Source of the DNA: Bemisia tabaci
Taxonomy: Eukaryota; Arthropoda; Insecta; Hemiptera; Aleyrodidae
DNA: 64,000 bases
Assembly (NCBI RefSeq): GCF_918797505.1
Contig: NC_092795.1
Location: 57,820,916 to 57,884,915 of the forward strand
Reading direction: 5' to 3'
Shown: positions 34,099 to 44,454 of the stretch, in pieces
Layout: each line of letters starts with the position of its first letter
Numbering within the stretch: position 1 is the stretch's first letter
Translations under genes and position numbers: made by a program
The notes under the pieces: model-generated
Told to the model about the DNA's origin: nothing
Databases searched by the model: none
The model's input: the letters and a program-made list of their open reading frames with translations, nothing else

Positions 34099-35704
34099 CA
34101 GGGTGGCATAATTTCATGAAAAATAAAATCTTGAAAGAGCTTGATGCAAAAACGGCTTTTTTCGCCCCCCTCTGGAAGTTCTTCAGACTTTGTCTATTGA
34201 TTACTCATACTTGAGCGCTTCTTTTCCCAAATTTTCAGACTCCCAAAAAATTTTGGGGGGGAGCTAGGGGGGGTGGAAGTCAAAACCTGTGAACCTCGAT
34301 ATCTCTTGAACAAAGAAAGATATCGAGGTCCGGTTTGGACGAAAAATCGTCTAAAATTGCATACTTTAAGATTCTAAAGGTCGAAATCCCGATATCACAT
34401 TTTTAAGTCAACATATGTGCTTTTTTCCAGTTTTTAGGTCTAGAAAATTTCTTTTAAACGAAAAATTTACAAAGATCTCAATTTTTTATTTGAACCAAAA
34501 CCAGTTTTTTAAATTGTTCGTCTTTTTCCGCATCCAACGAGTGGTCCATTAAGCTGGGGAACCAAACGGTTCCGGAGTTATGATCGATTGAAGTTTCCGC
34601 TCAACGCGCGCCGACCGATTTTCGCGCGCAAAAAAGTCGGATTTGACTGTTATTAGATCAGATTGAATGTTCAAACTGAGCAAAATGCTTTATTAGGGAC
34701 TCTTGAGGGTCGCTGAGTTCAGAAATTACAGATACTTCCAAATAATTTACGTTTTTAAAATTACAGCTCCGCAGCGCTATTTTAGAGGCCCACTGAGCGC
34801 CGACCGGTCGCTCAGTGGTCCTGTCCGAAGCTGCAATTTTAAAAGCGTGAATTTTTTGGAAGTATCGGTAATTTCTGAACTCATCGACCCTCAAGAGTCC
34901 CTAATAAAGCATTTTGCTCAGTTTGAACATTCAATCTGATCTAATAACAGTCAAATCCGACTTTTTTGCGCGCGAAAATCGGTCGGCGCGCGTTGAGCGG
35001 AAACTTCAATCGATCATAACTCCGGAACCGTTTGGTTCCCCAGCTTAATGGACCACTCGTTGGATGCGGAAAAAGACGAACAATTTAAAAAACTGGTTTT
35101 GGTTCAAATAAAAAATTGAGATCTTTGTAAATTTTTCGTTTAAAAGAAATTTTCTAGACCTAAAAACGGAAAAAAGCACATATGTTGACTTAAAAATGTG
35201 ATATCGGTATTTCGACCTTTAGAATCTTAAAGTATGCAATTTTAGACGATTTTTCGTCCAAACCGGACCTCGATATCTTTCTTTGTTCAAGAGATATCGA
35301 GGTTCACAGGTTTTGACTTCCACCCCCCCTAGCTCCCCCCAAAAATTTTTTGGGAGTCTGAAAATTTGGGAAAAGATGCGCTCAAGTATGAGTAATCAAT
35401 AGACAAAGTCTGAAGAACTTCCAGAGGGGGGGCGAAAAAAGCCGTTTTTGCATCAAGCTCTTTCAAGTGAAATATTTCATGAAATTTCAGAAATTTATGT
35501 AAGATATTGAAAAGTACCGGTTCCTTTTCATGTTTTGCAAAACGTAAAAATTGTGACTTTCTTCTATTTTTGCGTGTCTGAGTGCGGGTTGCATACTCTA
35601 GCCCCTGAAAAATATGAAATATTTCATAGCCTCGTGAATTTCCATGAAATATTTCACTGAAATTTCCAATCTTTCATTTCGTTCTTACGCTTCATGCCAC
35701 CCTG
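34099..35704. mobile_element. Family D: 1.6-kb hAT-type non-autonomous element with perfect target duplication
   Basis: Terminal inverted repeat CAGGGTGGCAT / ATGCCACCCTG. The 8-bp word CCCTGAAC lies immediately outside both ends (34091-34098 and 35705-35712). CAGGG ends plus an exact 8-bp duplication fit hAT elements. The interior 34131-35466 is one inverted repeat with arms of about 665 bp, nearly identical. The right side adds about 225 bp of single-copy sequence rich in 'gaaatatttcatg'. There is no transposase; the two 78-codon frames near the centre are mirror images of one another. It must be mobilised in trans. Confidence 0.85.
34131..35466. repeat. Giant inverted repeat inside element D
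   Basis: Left arm begins TTGAAAGAGCTTGATGC and the right arm ends GCATCAAGCTCTTTCAA. The centre is near 34804, where CCACTGAGCG and CGCTCAGTGG face each other around 9 nt. I see only scattered substitutions and a few indels between arms. Confidence 0.9.
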
Positions 35705-35712
35705 CCCTGAAC

Positions 35713-37557
35713 ATCCAGCTTCCCTGTTTCTTGAGAAACGAGGCAACTGTGTACGGAGCTCTTCTCAAACGCCTGGTCACATTTTTTGAGGTTTTGGCTC
35801 ATATCGAGACTAATGAGTGGTACGTAATTACTCCTTGTTTTCCCACCTCGGCCATGCGCCTGCTCCCAGTCGTGATTAAAAACTTGAGTGCTGTCCCGCG
35901 CCGCGCCGCTCGCCGTTGAGACAATACTCACGCCGACCGCGTCTCGCGCTCAAGTTTCAGTATTGTTCCTTTTTTTCACTTTATTTTCACCCCCGCCTTC
36001 CCCGTACTCCCTCCATTACGACTCCAGCAATCGTGGTTCAGCCCTCCAATCATCCGACGCTTGCGTGCCATCACGTCTCCAGGCAACGCAACTCGGTGTC
36101 AGCGGAGAATCCTCTCCAACGCGTCAGCAACCGAGAAGTTTTTGCAGTAACCACGCAGAATGTGCAATTCCAAGTTTTACAAAAAGAGGAAAGAAAGGGG
36201 AGGGGGGAGGTTATTTTGAAACGAAGCTGCTTCGTTGAAAGTAGGCCAGTTGAACGGAGGTAGCACATCCGGCTCATCGGAACGGATACAAATCAACGTG
36301 CACTTAGGTCAAGAATTTGCCTATTCGTGAAAATTGAAGGCGTTTAGTCAAACGCGGTTCCGCTCCGAAAGTGCCATGCTTTAAATGTGAGCGTCTTCTC
36401 GCCCTCGACTCGGTTGCAGCGTTGTCTGCCGGTGTCGGATGCCGCGGAAAGATGCTCCTATAAGGTTTCGCACCTTAAGACAAGACATAACCCTTGAAAT
36501 ACTTCGATTATCGATGTCTTGTGCTGACACAGATTTCAACGACGAAGTCGCTGAAGTCGGCTTTGTTGTGTTTCCTTCCATTTCTAACAATGTCGAATAC
36601 GCGTATTTCATTCTCTTCAGTCTAATGAAGAGAGTTTAATTGATTTTTGAAAGGCCTGTAAAATCTTGGCTCATTTCCGCGGAACCTCCCCCCTGACGTG
36701 TTCCCATGGTTTATATTTCCGGCAGTCGACGATGAAAGACGCTGCTTTATTAATGTCTGAAAATCAACAAGTGTTGCGCGGTGGTTAAGGACCATTGTGA
36801 GCCGCACCACGGCACCGCGCGCCGCCGTTGAAACGCCGAACACGCCTTATTGCGTGTCTCGCCGGAACGCCTCTGTAACACGCATCACACTCGCGGCTGC
36901 CAAACCGAGTTCCGATCCGACGTTTCGACCGGTGTTTCCGGGGAGGTTGAGGTCGCCATCTGCAACGTCGCCTCGTTTACACACAAACGGGCGAGTTAGG
37001 ACCTACAGAACGCCAAGCGCCGTCTCGTGAACGCCACCCGATGTTATAATTTAATTTATCGCAAATCGAGCGTTTGCTTTGAACGCTCTTTTTAACACAA
37101 GCGCACTCCGCCCACCGTTCTCGTCAACCGACGTCTTATCACGTTTCTCACGTCCAGATCCGATATCTTCATCGAGAGATGTCGAGTGTCCGACGTTCGA
37201 TTATCTTAGTCTCTGTCCTTTGATCAATCAATTAATTAATTAAACTGTTGGTTTACCGACGCTCGACAATGCTCGCCGATGATTGGTTTTGTGTTCGAGA
37301 CACTGTCATATGCATTATTTTTAAATCCGAAGTAATGCTTCTACTTAGATAAAGTCAGCTACGGCTCTCCTTGAAACAACAAGTAGAATGGCGTGCTGCG
37401 ATTTCTCTTCTCACCCCCTTTTTTTTATAAATCATCACGAAAGCTCTATGTGCTTAAAGAAAGAAAAAAAAATTTAAGGCCTGTTGACTGTTGTACTAAA
37501 AACGCTCTTAATTCTGTCACAGAACGTATCCATCGCTCTAGATGTCCTGACTCTTAT
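35713..37557. other. No gene recognised
   Basis: Contains CpG-rich patches (35890-35950, 36800-37030) and a 116-codon frame at 35888 with no recognisable domain. No repeat match to the rest of the window that I trust. Confidence 0.4.
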
Positions 37558-37704
37558 CAATTGGACTACATTTTGCAATTAGGAACCACGGTTTCTCGCT
37601 CATCCGTAAAGACATTGAAGAGCTGAGGGAAACTGAAGGCACGTACATTGTTCCTAAACTAAGCCAGAAATTTTAGTTCCAAATTGCAAAATGCGGTCTA
37701 ATTG
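37558..37704. mobile_element. Family J hairpin, copy J1
   Basis: Left CAATTGGACTACATTTTGCA; right TGCAAAATGCGGTCTAATTG. Inner arms 'attaggaacca' and 'ttagttccaaatt'. About 147 bp, five copies in the window. Confidence 0.75.
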
Positions 37705-38179
37705 CTTCAAAACTTCACATCATCAAGTCAAGTCAGTGTTGCGGAGCGCTTAAAATTTGGAAGGATCCAAGATCTCAGACCCTGTATAATCAACTGCGTG
37801 GGTCAGGTCAGGGTGAAACACATTCAAGCAGTGCGATCCATGTTCCTGAGTTTGATTCGTGTTATGATCAATCCCTCCAGCTCTCACCTTTCCTTCAAGT
37901 TATATCAGTAAATCAGGCGTTCTAAAAACATCTCTCGGAAGTCGATGGTGTTTTTAATTAATCCTTCTCCTCCTATCGTCTGCCTTCATATCGGTGCGCG
38001 CTGTTAATTTAATTGGCCGCTCGGCATTCGGAAACTGTGAACCCGACTCATGCTGTCAGTGGTCATCGTTAATCAGAATCGGGTGTTTCGTGAAAGCTGT
38101 CAGTAAGTTCGACTTGAATGTCGCTCACCTCTTCGGGGCCATTTAAGGCGCTTTTCGGGCCGTTATTCGCACCTATATT
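37705..38179. other. No gene recognised
   Basis: Unique mixed sequence. Confidence 0.35.
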
Positions 38180-38437
38180 CTGCCGTGCTATGGAAGAACT
38201 ACTTATGAACATTCGAGAGTTGTCAAATTTTTCTTGATAAAACATGTATTTTTGACAACATTTATGCATATTTTTATTTTTCCTTGAAATTTTCAGGTAT
38301 TTTAGATTAAATTGCGTACAAAATCATCTCAAACTTTTGGAAAATATATTCGCAATTTTCCCAGTAAATTCGGTTTTTATCAGAGGAAACTTGGCAACGT
38401 CTAAAGGCTCATACGGCGTTCTTCCGTAGCACAGCAG
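38180..38437. mobile_element. Family G element, copy G5
   Basis: Ends CTGCCGTGCTATGGAAGAAC and GTTCTTCCGTAGCACAGCAG. Full-length body with 'ttggcaacgtctaaaggctc' near the right. Confidence 0.75.
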
Positions 38438-38506
38438 TATTGTCAGTGCCCTAGCCCTAGCCGCATCATCTTAGTCGGTTGCCACCGTGAGAACCTCGCA
38501 ACACAA

Positions 38507-38679
38507 CTGCCGTACTAAGGAAAAACACCGAATGAGCTCGTCAATGTTGCCAAATTTCCCCCGATAAAGAATTTATTCTTGTAGACAGACTTAAGATTTT
38601 CCTAATGAATTAGTATTTTATTCAAAAAAGTTTGGCAACGCTCCAAGGTTCTTACGGCGTTTTTCTTCAGTACGGCAGT
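38507..38679. mobile_element. Family G element, internally deleted copy G6
   Basis: Ends CTGCCGTACTAAGGAAAAAC and GTTTTTCTTCAGTACGGCAG match well, but the body is 173 bp against the usual 245-255. It lies only 70 bp from G5. Confidence 0.75.
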
Positions 38680-38689
38680 CAAATTAGGC

Positions 38690-38950
38690 AGCAGGAATAT
38701 GGTAAACTAGATTCTTAGTTCTCCTCAACACGGGCAGATTTCAAGTGACGGGTCGACGGTTTCGAGAGATCCTCTCCACAAGAAAGCCCTAAAATTCTGG
38801 ACACGGTTCAAAAACCCAAATCTTGCCCCGTAGAAAGTACTCAGATATGCCAGAAACATGGTAAAACTAGATTCTTAGTTCTCATCAACACGGGCAGTTT
38901 TCGAGAAAAGATCCTCTCCACACGCAATCTCCAAAGTTCTGGACACAGAT
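38690..38950. repeat. Two-unit direct duplication
   Basis: 'actagattcttagttctc' and 'agatcctctccaca' occur at 38707/38868 and 38768/38911. Units are about 80% identical with a 24-bp deletion in the second. Confidence 0.6.
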
Positions 38951-39321
38951 CATTCCGAGCCGAGCTACTGAAATTGATCGAATAAAGCGGCAGACCCAAG
39001 GAGGAAAATAAAAAGAGTCAAAACTAAATGCCCTCGTTAAACGGCATATAAAACTTTTGAAGAGGGTCTTAGTGCTGATCCCAAGTCGAGCCGTGCTTCC
39101 TCACCGGTATCTGGCTCTGATATTCAAAACGAGATGATTTATACGTTCGGCCGGCCGGCCTACGTCCGCGGGTCCTCGTTAGGGAGCGTTACTGTCAGCT
39201 TGTCCGGGCCGCGTTTATTTTTTTACTACAAAGTAACAAAATCCGAATTTAACGGCTTACTTTCAAAGCACACGTTATTGATGACGGCCACGGAGCGCGC
39301 CAGGTTACCTCCTCGCGGACG
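38951..39321. other. No gene recognised
   Basis: Unique sequence, slightly GC-rich near 39140-39220. Confidence 0.35.
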
Positions 39322-39516
39322 CCGCACAGTGGATCGAGTCTGTAGGAGAAGTTGGACAAAATTTGGAAACTTTGGAAGCTCACATTTTCGGAAATATGTG
39401 AACAAAAAGTTTAAGGGTGGTTTTTTTGGTTTTATCGTGAATTTCCTCTCAGAAACATTCCTTGAAATTGAGCTTGAGACGGAATGAACATCGAAATTTG
39501 ACATTTTAGCCAAGAA
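39322..39516. mobile_element. Family B copy B4, right end missing
   Basis: Left end CCGCACAGTGGATCGAGTC is intact. The body continues to 'gacattttagccaagaa', about 40 bp short of the expected right TIR, where family A begins. Confidence 0.75.
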
Positions 39517-39893
39517 CAGGGTCGCCACAGTCAGGGAAAACCGGGAAATGTCAGGGAATTTAAGAAAGTCAGGGAAAACCGGAAAATGTCAGGGAATTTT
39601 AAAAAGTCGGGGAAAACCGGAAAATTTCAGGGAATTTTATAAAGTCAGAGGACACCGGGAAATGTCAGGGAAAATGACGAAAATGTCGGGGACAATTTGT
39701 TAAATAACCCTCATTCGCTTTCTATAGTGGGTTTGAGGTTTCGAACAACAAATTTTCCCCGAAAACTATTTTCAGTTATGCCTTCTCAACTATTCGTCAC
39801 ATTTTCAATCGTCAGGGGATTCCACCAAAATGTGTCAGGGAAATCATGGGAAATGTCAGGGAATTTCATTTTCCAAATGCTGTGGCAACCCTG
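39517..39893. mobile_element. Family A copy A5 between two B copies
   Basis: Ends CAGGGTCGCCACAG and CTGTGGCAACCCTG form a near-perfect 14-bp TIR. The 5' part has three to four tandem versions of the 'gtcagggaaaaccggaaaat' phrase, making this copy about 115 bp longer than A4. Flanks do not match each other. Confidence 0.8.
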
Positions 39894-40127
39894 AGTGGAT
39901 CGAGTCTATAGGATAAATCGGACAAAATTTGGAGACCTCGAAAGCTTATATTTTCGAAAATAAGCAACAAAAAAGTTTAAGATTGTTTTCCTTGGTTTTA
40001 TCGTGAAATTGCCTTTCAGGAACACTCATTGAAATTGAATTTGAGACGGAATAAACATCGAAACTCGAAATTTTAGCCAAAAATTTCATGTCCGACCTCC
40101 TCTATTCGCTCGTTCTACTGTGCGGTG
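39894..40127. mobile_element. Family B copy B5, first bases missing
   Basis: Begins AGTGGATCGAGTC, lacking the outer CCGCAC, and ends CTCGTTCTACTGTGCGG. Same orientation as B4 and about 85% identical to it. Confidence 0.75.
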
Positions 40128-40674
40128 GTACCCGAATCAAGGCGGTCATCGCTGTGGTCCCGCTCGGAGCCCGACAACCCGAACGGCCGCGTAAACTGTA
40201 AATTGAATAAAACAACCCGAATTATTTTCCCGGCTCTTTCTCCTGTCGTAAATTAAAGGTGACCACAAAACCCGGCATTTGTTTATGTTTCTTGGAGGAC
40301 ATCATTGTGCGTCCACGAACGGGCAACAACGTCTTATTCTTGTTTCTCTCGGGTCTTTTTATTCGGTCCCAACCGCGTCTCTCGCCTCGGGCCGCCACCC
40401 TTGCTCTTGTTCGAGGATGATGCCCGAAATCTAATGACCAGGCTTACCCCCTAACGATCGGGGCTTAAACGTGTGTGTCCTCCGTTTATTTGTATTATTC
40501 GATCCCTAATTGCAGTCGGTCGTTTCATTCATTCCGGAATTCTGGCTCTGTTTCCTCAAATTATGGCTCCGAATTGTCTTTCACAAAGGACAGTCACCAC
40601 TGAGGCCTTCGCGTCTTCCCGGTTGGAAATCACGCAGTGTGGTTTACCACACGGAGTTGCCAGTTGACAAATCG
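40128..40674. other. No gene recognised
   Basis: Mixed composition. No domain or repeat found. Confidence 0.35.
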
Positions 40675-40805
40675 GACTATATTTTGTAGTTAGGAACTAC
40701 AATTTCTGGGTCAGTTTTAGAACGACGCATGGACCATTAGTTTCCCTATAGATAAATGTGTTTTTACGAATGAGCCGGAAATTCCTGCTCCTCATCGCAC
40801 AATTT
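40675..40805. mobile_element. Family J copy J2, decayed
   Basis: 'atcggactatattttgtagt' then 'gaactacaatttctgggtca' match J3 and J4. The right arm is degraded ('ggaaattcctgctcctcatc'). Confidence 0.55.
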
Positions 40806-40809
40806 AGTT

Positions 40810-40942
40810 CAATTGGACGTATTTCTGCCAAACGGAACTATGTGCATTATGGCGTGAGCTCTGTTATGCATTCACTTTTATGGGTCTCAGGGATCATGCC
40901 TTAATGCACATAGTTCCGTTTGGCAGAAATACGTCCAATTGG
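40810..40942. mobile_element. Family E hairpin, copy E4
   Basis: AATTGGACGTATTTCTGCCA and TGGCAGAAATACGTCCAATT are perfect 20-bp inverted repeats. Best preserved E copy, so probably the youngest. Confidence 0.85.
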
Positions 40943-41530
40943 CCATCTAATTCCGACAATGCACGAAATTGGTCAGTCTGACGTATCTTATTAGAATTGA
41001 GTCCACCAAATTCGTCACCAAAGAAATTAATAAGTTCCAAACTTACAAATCCGATATGAAAGAAGCACATCTCAAAAGAACTGTTGGTGACCACTTCCAC
41101 ATAAGGGCCTTCCCAATATCGCGCTTTAGCATTTCCTTCATCTTCGTCTCATCATGGATCTCAGGTCCCTACGTAATGAATAAACCGTCACAAAAATTGC
41201 ACAGTTTGGAGCGTCTTTCGTAATGTCCGATCAATTCATTCCCTCGTGAATTCTCTCATGCGCATTTAGTTCCCCGGTCCACTCCAGTCGCATAACCTTT
41301 GCAACGTATAAAAGCGTAACCTTTGCGACGGCGTGGGCGCCTGGAAAACAGGAGCCTGTCGCAAAGTAATTCTAAAGTCTCGCCGTGTAGGAAGCCGAGT
41401 GAAGACAGTTTCACACATGTATCATGTCGCAACGGTGGCGCGGTGTTGGGCGCGCCCGGTCGCCGCCGCTTCTGTGGTCATCGGTGACTCTCGGTGGGTC
41501 AGCGTGTGGCGCGGTGCCGTATCTCGTATC
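40943..41530. other. No gene recognised
   Basis: Frames on both strands at 40894-41223 were examined; no domain recognised. CpG-rich from 41380. Confidence 0.35.
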
Positions 41531-41646
41531 TCGTCGCCTCCCTGACTTAAAGGCGTAGCTCTGTCCCCCCGTGAGCCCTGTTCTACGTGCATCTCTATGC
41601 TTTCCCGGGCTCATGTGGGAATGGAGATACGCTCGTATGTCAGGTT
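41531..41646. mobile_element. Family F hairpin, copy F3
   Basis: 'cgtcgcctccctgacttaaa' and 'gagatacgctcgtatgtcag' are the decayed arms; 'gtgagccctg' and 'cgggctcatg' pair inside. Confidence 0.65.
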
Positions 41647-41687
41647 GGTCTTTGCCGCGGTAACCGCTCCCGCATGGCGGTCGCCAT

Positions 41688-41927
41688 CGCACAGTGGATG
41701 GAGTCAGTAGAAGAGGTGGCACAAAATTCGGAAACTTTCAACGCTTATAACTCTGTTCACACAAACTTTAGGGTTCCGAAGTTGGTTTCATTGATTTCTT
41801 CGTGAAATTTACTCTCGGAAGCACTCTTTAAAATGTAATATGTGAGTAAATAAACATCAAAATTTGCAGTTTTGGTTAAATATTTCATGTCCGACCTCTC
41901 TGATTGACTCGGATCTGCTGTGCGCCG
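41688..41927. mobile_element. Family B element, copy B6
   Basis: Ends CGCACAGTGGATGGAGTCA and TGACTCGGATCTGCTGTGCGCCG. Interior as in B3, with 'aaataaacatcaaaatttg'. Confidence 0.8.
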
Positions 41928-42015
41928 CTACCCCGCCCGGGAAATACAATAGGCTCTTTATGTCTCGGACTCGGACTCATTTTTCTCCTCTCCTCCGTTC
42001 GCGCCGATTCCTCAT

Positions 42016-42076
42016 TCCGTCGTGCTAAGGAAAAACGCAGTATGAACCTCCAGGTGTCGCCGAATTTACTCATTTA
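42016..42076. mobile_element. Family G left-end fragment G7
   Basis: CCGTCGTGCTAAGGAAAAAC, then 'gaacctccaggtgtcgccga'. The remainder of the element is absent. Confidence 0.55.
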
Positions 42077-42200
42077 TTTACCCTTTATTTCATCCGATTT
42101 ATGTTTTCTTGTATCTCTTGTTGATTATAAGCGTTTCGATTCAGCAGGGAATGATATTGAAATGTGATTTTACCTCAGTTACCTCTTTTTTTTCGACATC

Positions 42201-42245
42201 AATGCTAATGTATTTATTTTCTCTTTGTTTCAGGTGAGTCATACA
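42201..42245 (+). promoter_or_regulatory. Candidate recursive splice site 3 (strongest)
   Basis: TATTTATTTTCTCTTTGTTTCAG ends at 42233 and GTGAGTCAT follows at once. A branch-point-like TGCTAAT is at 42213-42219, about 15-20 nt upstream of the AG. This is a strong 3' splice site abutting a strong 5' splice site. Confidence 0.5.
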
Positions 42246-42676
42246 ATGTCAATTATCCTAAAACAGCGTAGTCGGTAAGAGTTACTTTTAAAATTGTACG
42301 ATTAGTTTAGCACTCGACCGTTCTTGGGAAACTCATCGACTGAAGAAACATAGGGGAGCAAATTGCTCTCAACCGCGCGGTCGTGCGACTGTGCCCTGGA
42401 AAAGTTTGGAGACCGAGAGCTTTTTACCCCCCCCCCCCCTCCACAAGGTTTTTATATTTCCACCGCTTGTGGAATAATACGACTTCGGCACACATTCAAA
42501 AAATAATCCAAATATTTTACACACTTTTTAATCGGCGAGTTATGTTGGCCTTCTTGCGAAAACCCATCGCGTTGCAGGTACAGGAGGATTCCTGGAAAAT
42601 TGCGGAGGTCTAGAACAATCTGTACCCCTGTGGAGAAGTTAGCCTCAGTTTAGGACTCCCAATGCAGCGGGCTAAT
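42246..42676. other. No gene recognised; C run
   Basis: C run 42428-42439. Unique sequence otherwise. Confidence 0.35.
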
Positions 42677-42936
42677 GGTTGAAATTTGTAGACGAAGCTA
42701 TAGACAAAGAAGAAATGAAGGGTGCGGAGGAATCCTATTGGTGGAAGCGGGTGGTTGCAATGGACAAAGGAGGTAGGTAATAGACAAACCAACGGCAACC
42801 CACGAGAGACCATGTAATTAGTCCACCACTTTCTCCCTTAGTCTATTAGAACCACCCATTTCAACCAACAGGCTCGCTCCATACTCCTTTTGTCTTCTTT
42901 GTCTATCGCTCTGTCTATCAATCTCAATCTCAACAA
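42677..42936. mobile_element. Family L inverted-repeat element, copy L2
   Basis: Left 'ggttgaaatttgtagacgaa' and right 'ctgtctatcaatctcaatct' are diverged inverted ends. Interior words 'cctattggtgg' and 'ccttttgtcttctttgtcta' match L1. Confidence 0.6.
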
Positions 42937-43263
42937 AGGGCCGCAGTGTCCCTTATTTTTCGACTATTTTAAATGGTTAGTATCGGTTTGATTTGAATTC
43001 TTCCGGTCTAAGCGAAGACAGAGAAATATGAGAAGTGAGTCTGGCGTCAGAGGAGAGAATTCTAAAGAGGAGGTTTGTTGAGCAGATGACCTAATCGTTA
43101 GGTGATTTAATATTTTGGGTTGGGCGAAGATCTCGAAGCGATTCCAGAAATCAACTCGTCGTCGCTTGTCGTGCAGATGAGGCGGGGAGGAGGGTGACAA
43201 GATTACAAAGCCGAAATTAGTATTTTAAAGCGACCGCTGGAATCAAACTACACGTTCCGGCGC
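42937..43263. other. No gene recognised
   Basis: AT-rich unique spacer. Confidence 0.35.
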
Positions 43264-43443
43264 GGTGCGGTGCAGTGGCGTGGCGTGCTTTGCGATGTAT
43301 CGATAGATCTCTCATTCAAACCTATGGGAAAGGATCGATGAACAGGGTGTTCGCAGCGACACCTTAACAATCGATTCTTTACCATAGCCTCAAATGGAGA
43401 AATATCGATAATCGATCGTTCACGCCACGGCACTGGTGCGGCG
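43264..43443. repeat. Family N dispersed repeat, copy N2 (inverted relative to N1)
   Basis: Reverse complement of N1 with blocks of high identity. Carries TATCGATA twice (43298-43305 and 43403-43410). Ends 'gtggcgtggcgtgc' and 'cacgccacggcac' are roughly inverted, suggesting a MITE. Confidence 0.7.
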
Positions 43444-43834
43444 GCAGGGCGCAGGGACACGGGGTGGCGTGTAAACAATGAAGGAGGGAACGACTTTGTT
43501 TGCCGTTTACACGCAATTTGAGAATCGTCCGTAAACAACGATAAGATCGGGTCGTTATGCTCGGATGTCAAGGGGTGCCAACGGAGGAGCCGCCCACGAA
43601 ACAGATGGAGGCAGGACGTCCCAAATCTGTCGGTAATTCGGTTAATTTGTTAGCCGAGCCTGGATACGGAGCGAGATCAAGGGTGGACGAGAGGAGGGTC
43701 AGTTTTCTTTTGCGGAATCGTGGGGGCTCCAGCTTGTTTTCTTAAGGGAATCGTGGGTCGTGTCCCGGCCTCTCGTGAGCGGGGGAGCCGGGGGTGAGGG
43801 ATGCGACAACAGCTAATCCCGGGAACCTAAGCTC
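43444..43834. other. No gene recognised
   Basis: Mixed GC-rich sequence, no domain found. Confidence 0.35.
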
Positions 43835-44086
43835 CCGCGCTACGCAAGAACGCCGTATAAACCATCAGGCGTTGCCAAATTTCCTTCGACTAATCACTAA
43901 TATTCAGGGAAATTTTTGGAATATCCCTCTTCCGATTTTTCAGAGGATTTTGTTCGTAATTTGATCTAAAAATTCAGAAAATTTCAAGAGAAAATAATCG
44001 TTACTTTCTTCAAAAATAAATATTTTCTGAGAGACAATTTGGCAACATTCGAATGCTCTTACGGCGTTTTGACTCAGCGCGGCAGT
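43835..44086. mobile_element. Family G element, copy G8
   Basis: Ends CGCGCTACGCAAGAACGCCG and ACGGCGTTTTGACTCAGCGCGGCAG (decayed). Body matches G9 closely. Confidence 0.7.
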
Positions 44087-44454
44087 AATGCCCGGTAGCC
44101 TGGCGCTCTTTGAGAAAGTGACATGCGGGGAGTCAGTAACTGAAGTCAGGAACCCGAGTCACAAGTGCCTTACGTGAACGAGAACAAACTGGGTGGTCAG
44201 CCGTTTCTTAACCCCCCCCCCTCCCTCCTCCCGCCCCCTCTCAACGAGACCATAACCTTCAAGTCCAATATTGACGCTTTAAATAAAGAGACTCCTTCAC
44301 GACGAGTCGGACCTCGAGAGATCTCAATTTGATCTTGCTCTTTATTTCGGGCAATGCCTCTTCGGGATAACGCGCGCCTCTTTCCTTGTTCTCTTCAAAT
44401 TTTCTCGGTACACTCGCGCCGGAGTCCGAGTCCTCGGACTTCGTGTTTGTCCGC
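44087..44454. other. No gene recognised; C-rich patch
   Basis: C-rich 44211-44240. Nothing else recognised. Confidence 0.35.

Noticed and set aside
34658..34939. Two near-identical 78-codon frames on opposite strands
   Set aside because: They are mirror readings of the two arms of the element D palindrome, not genes.
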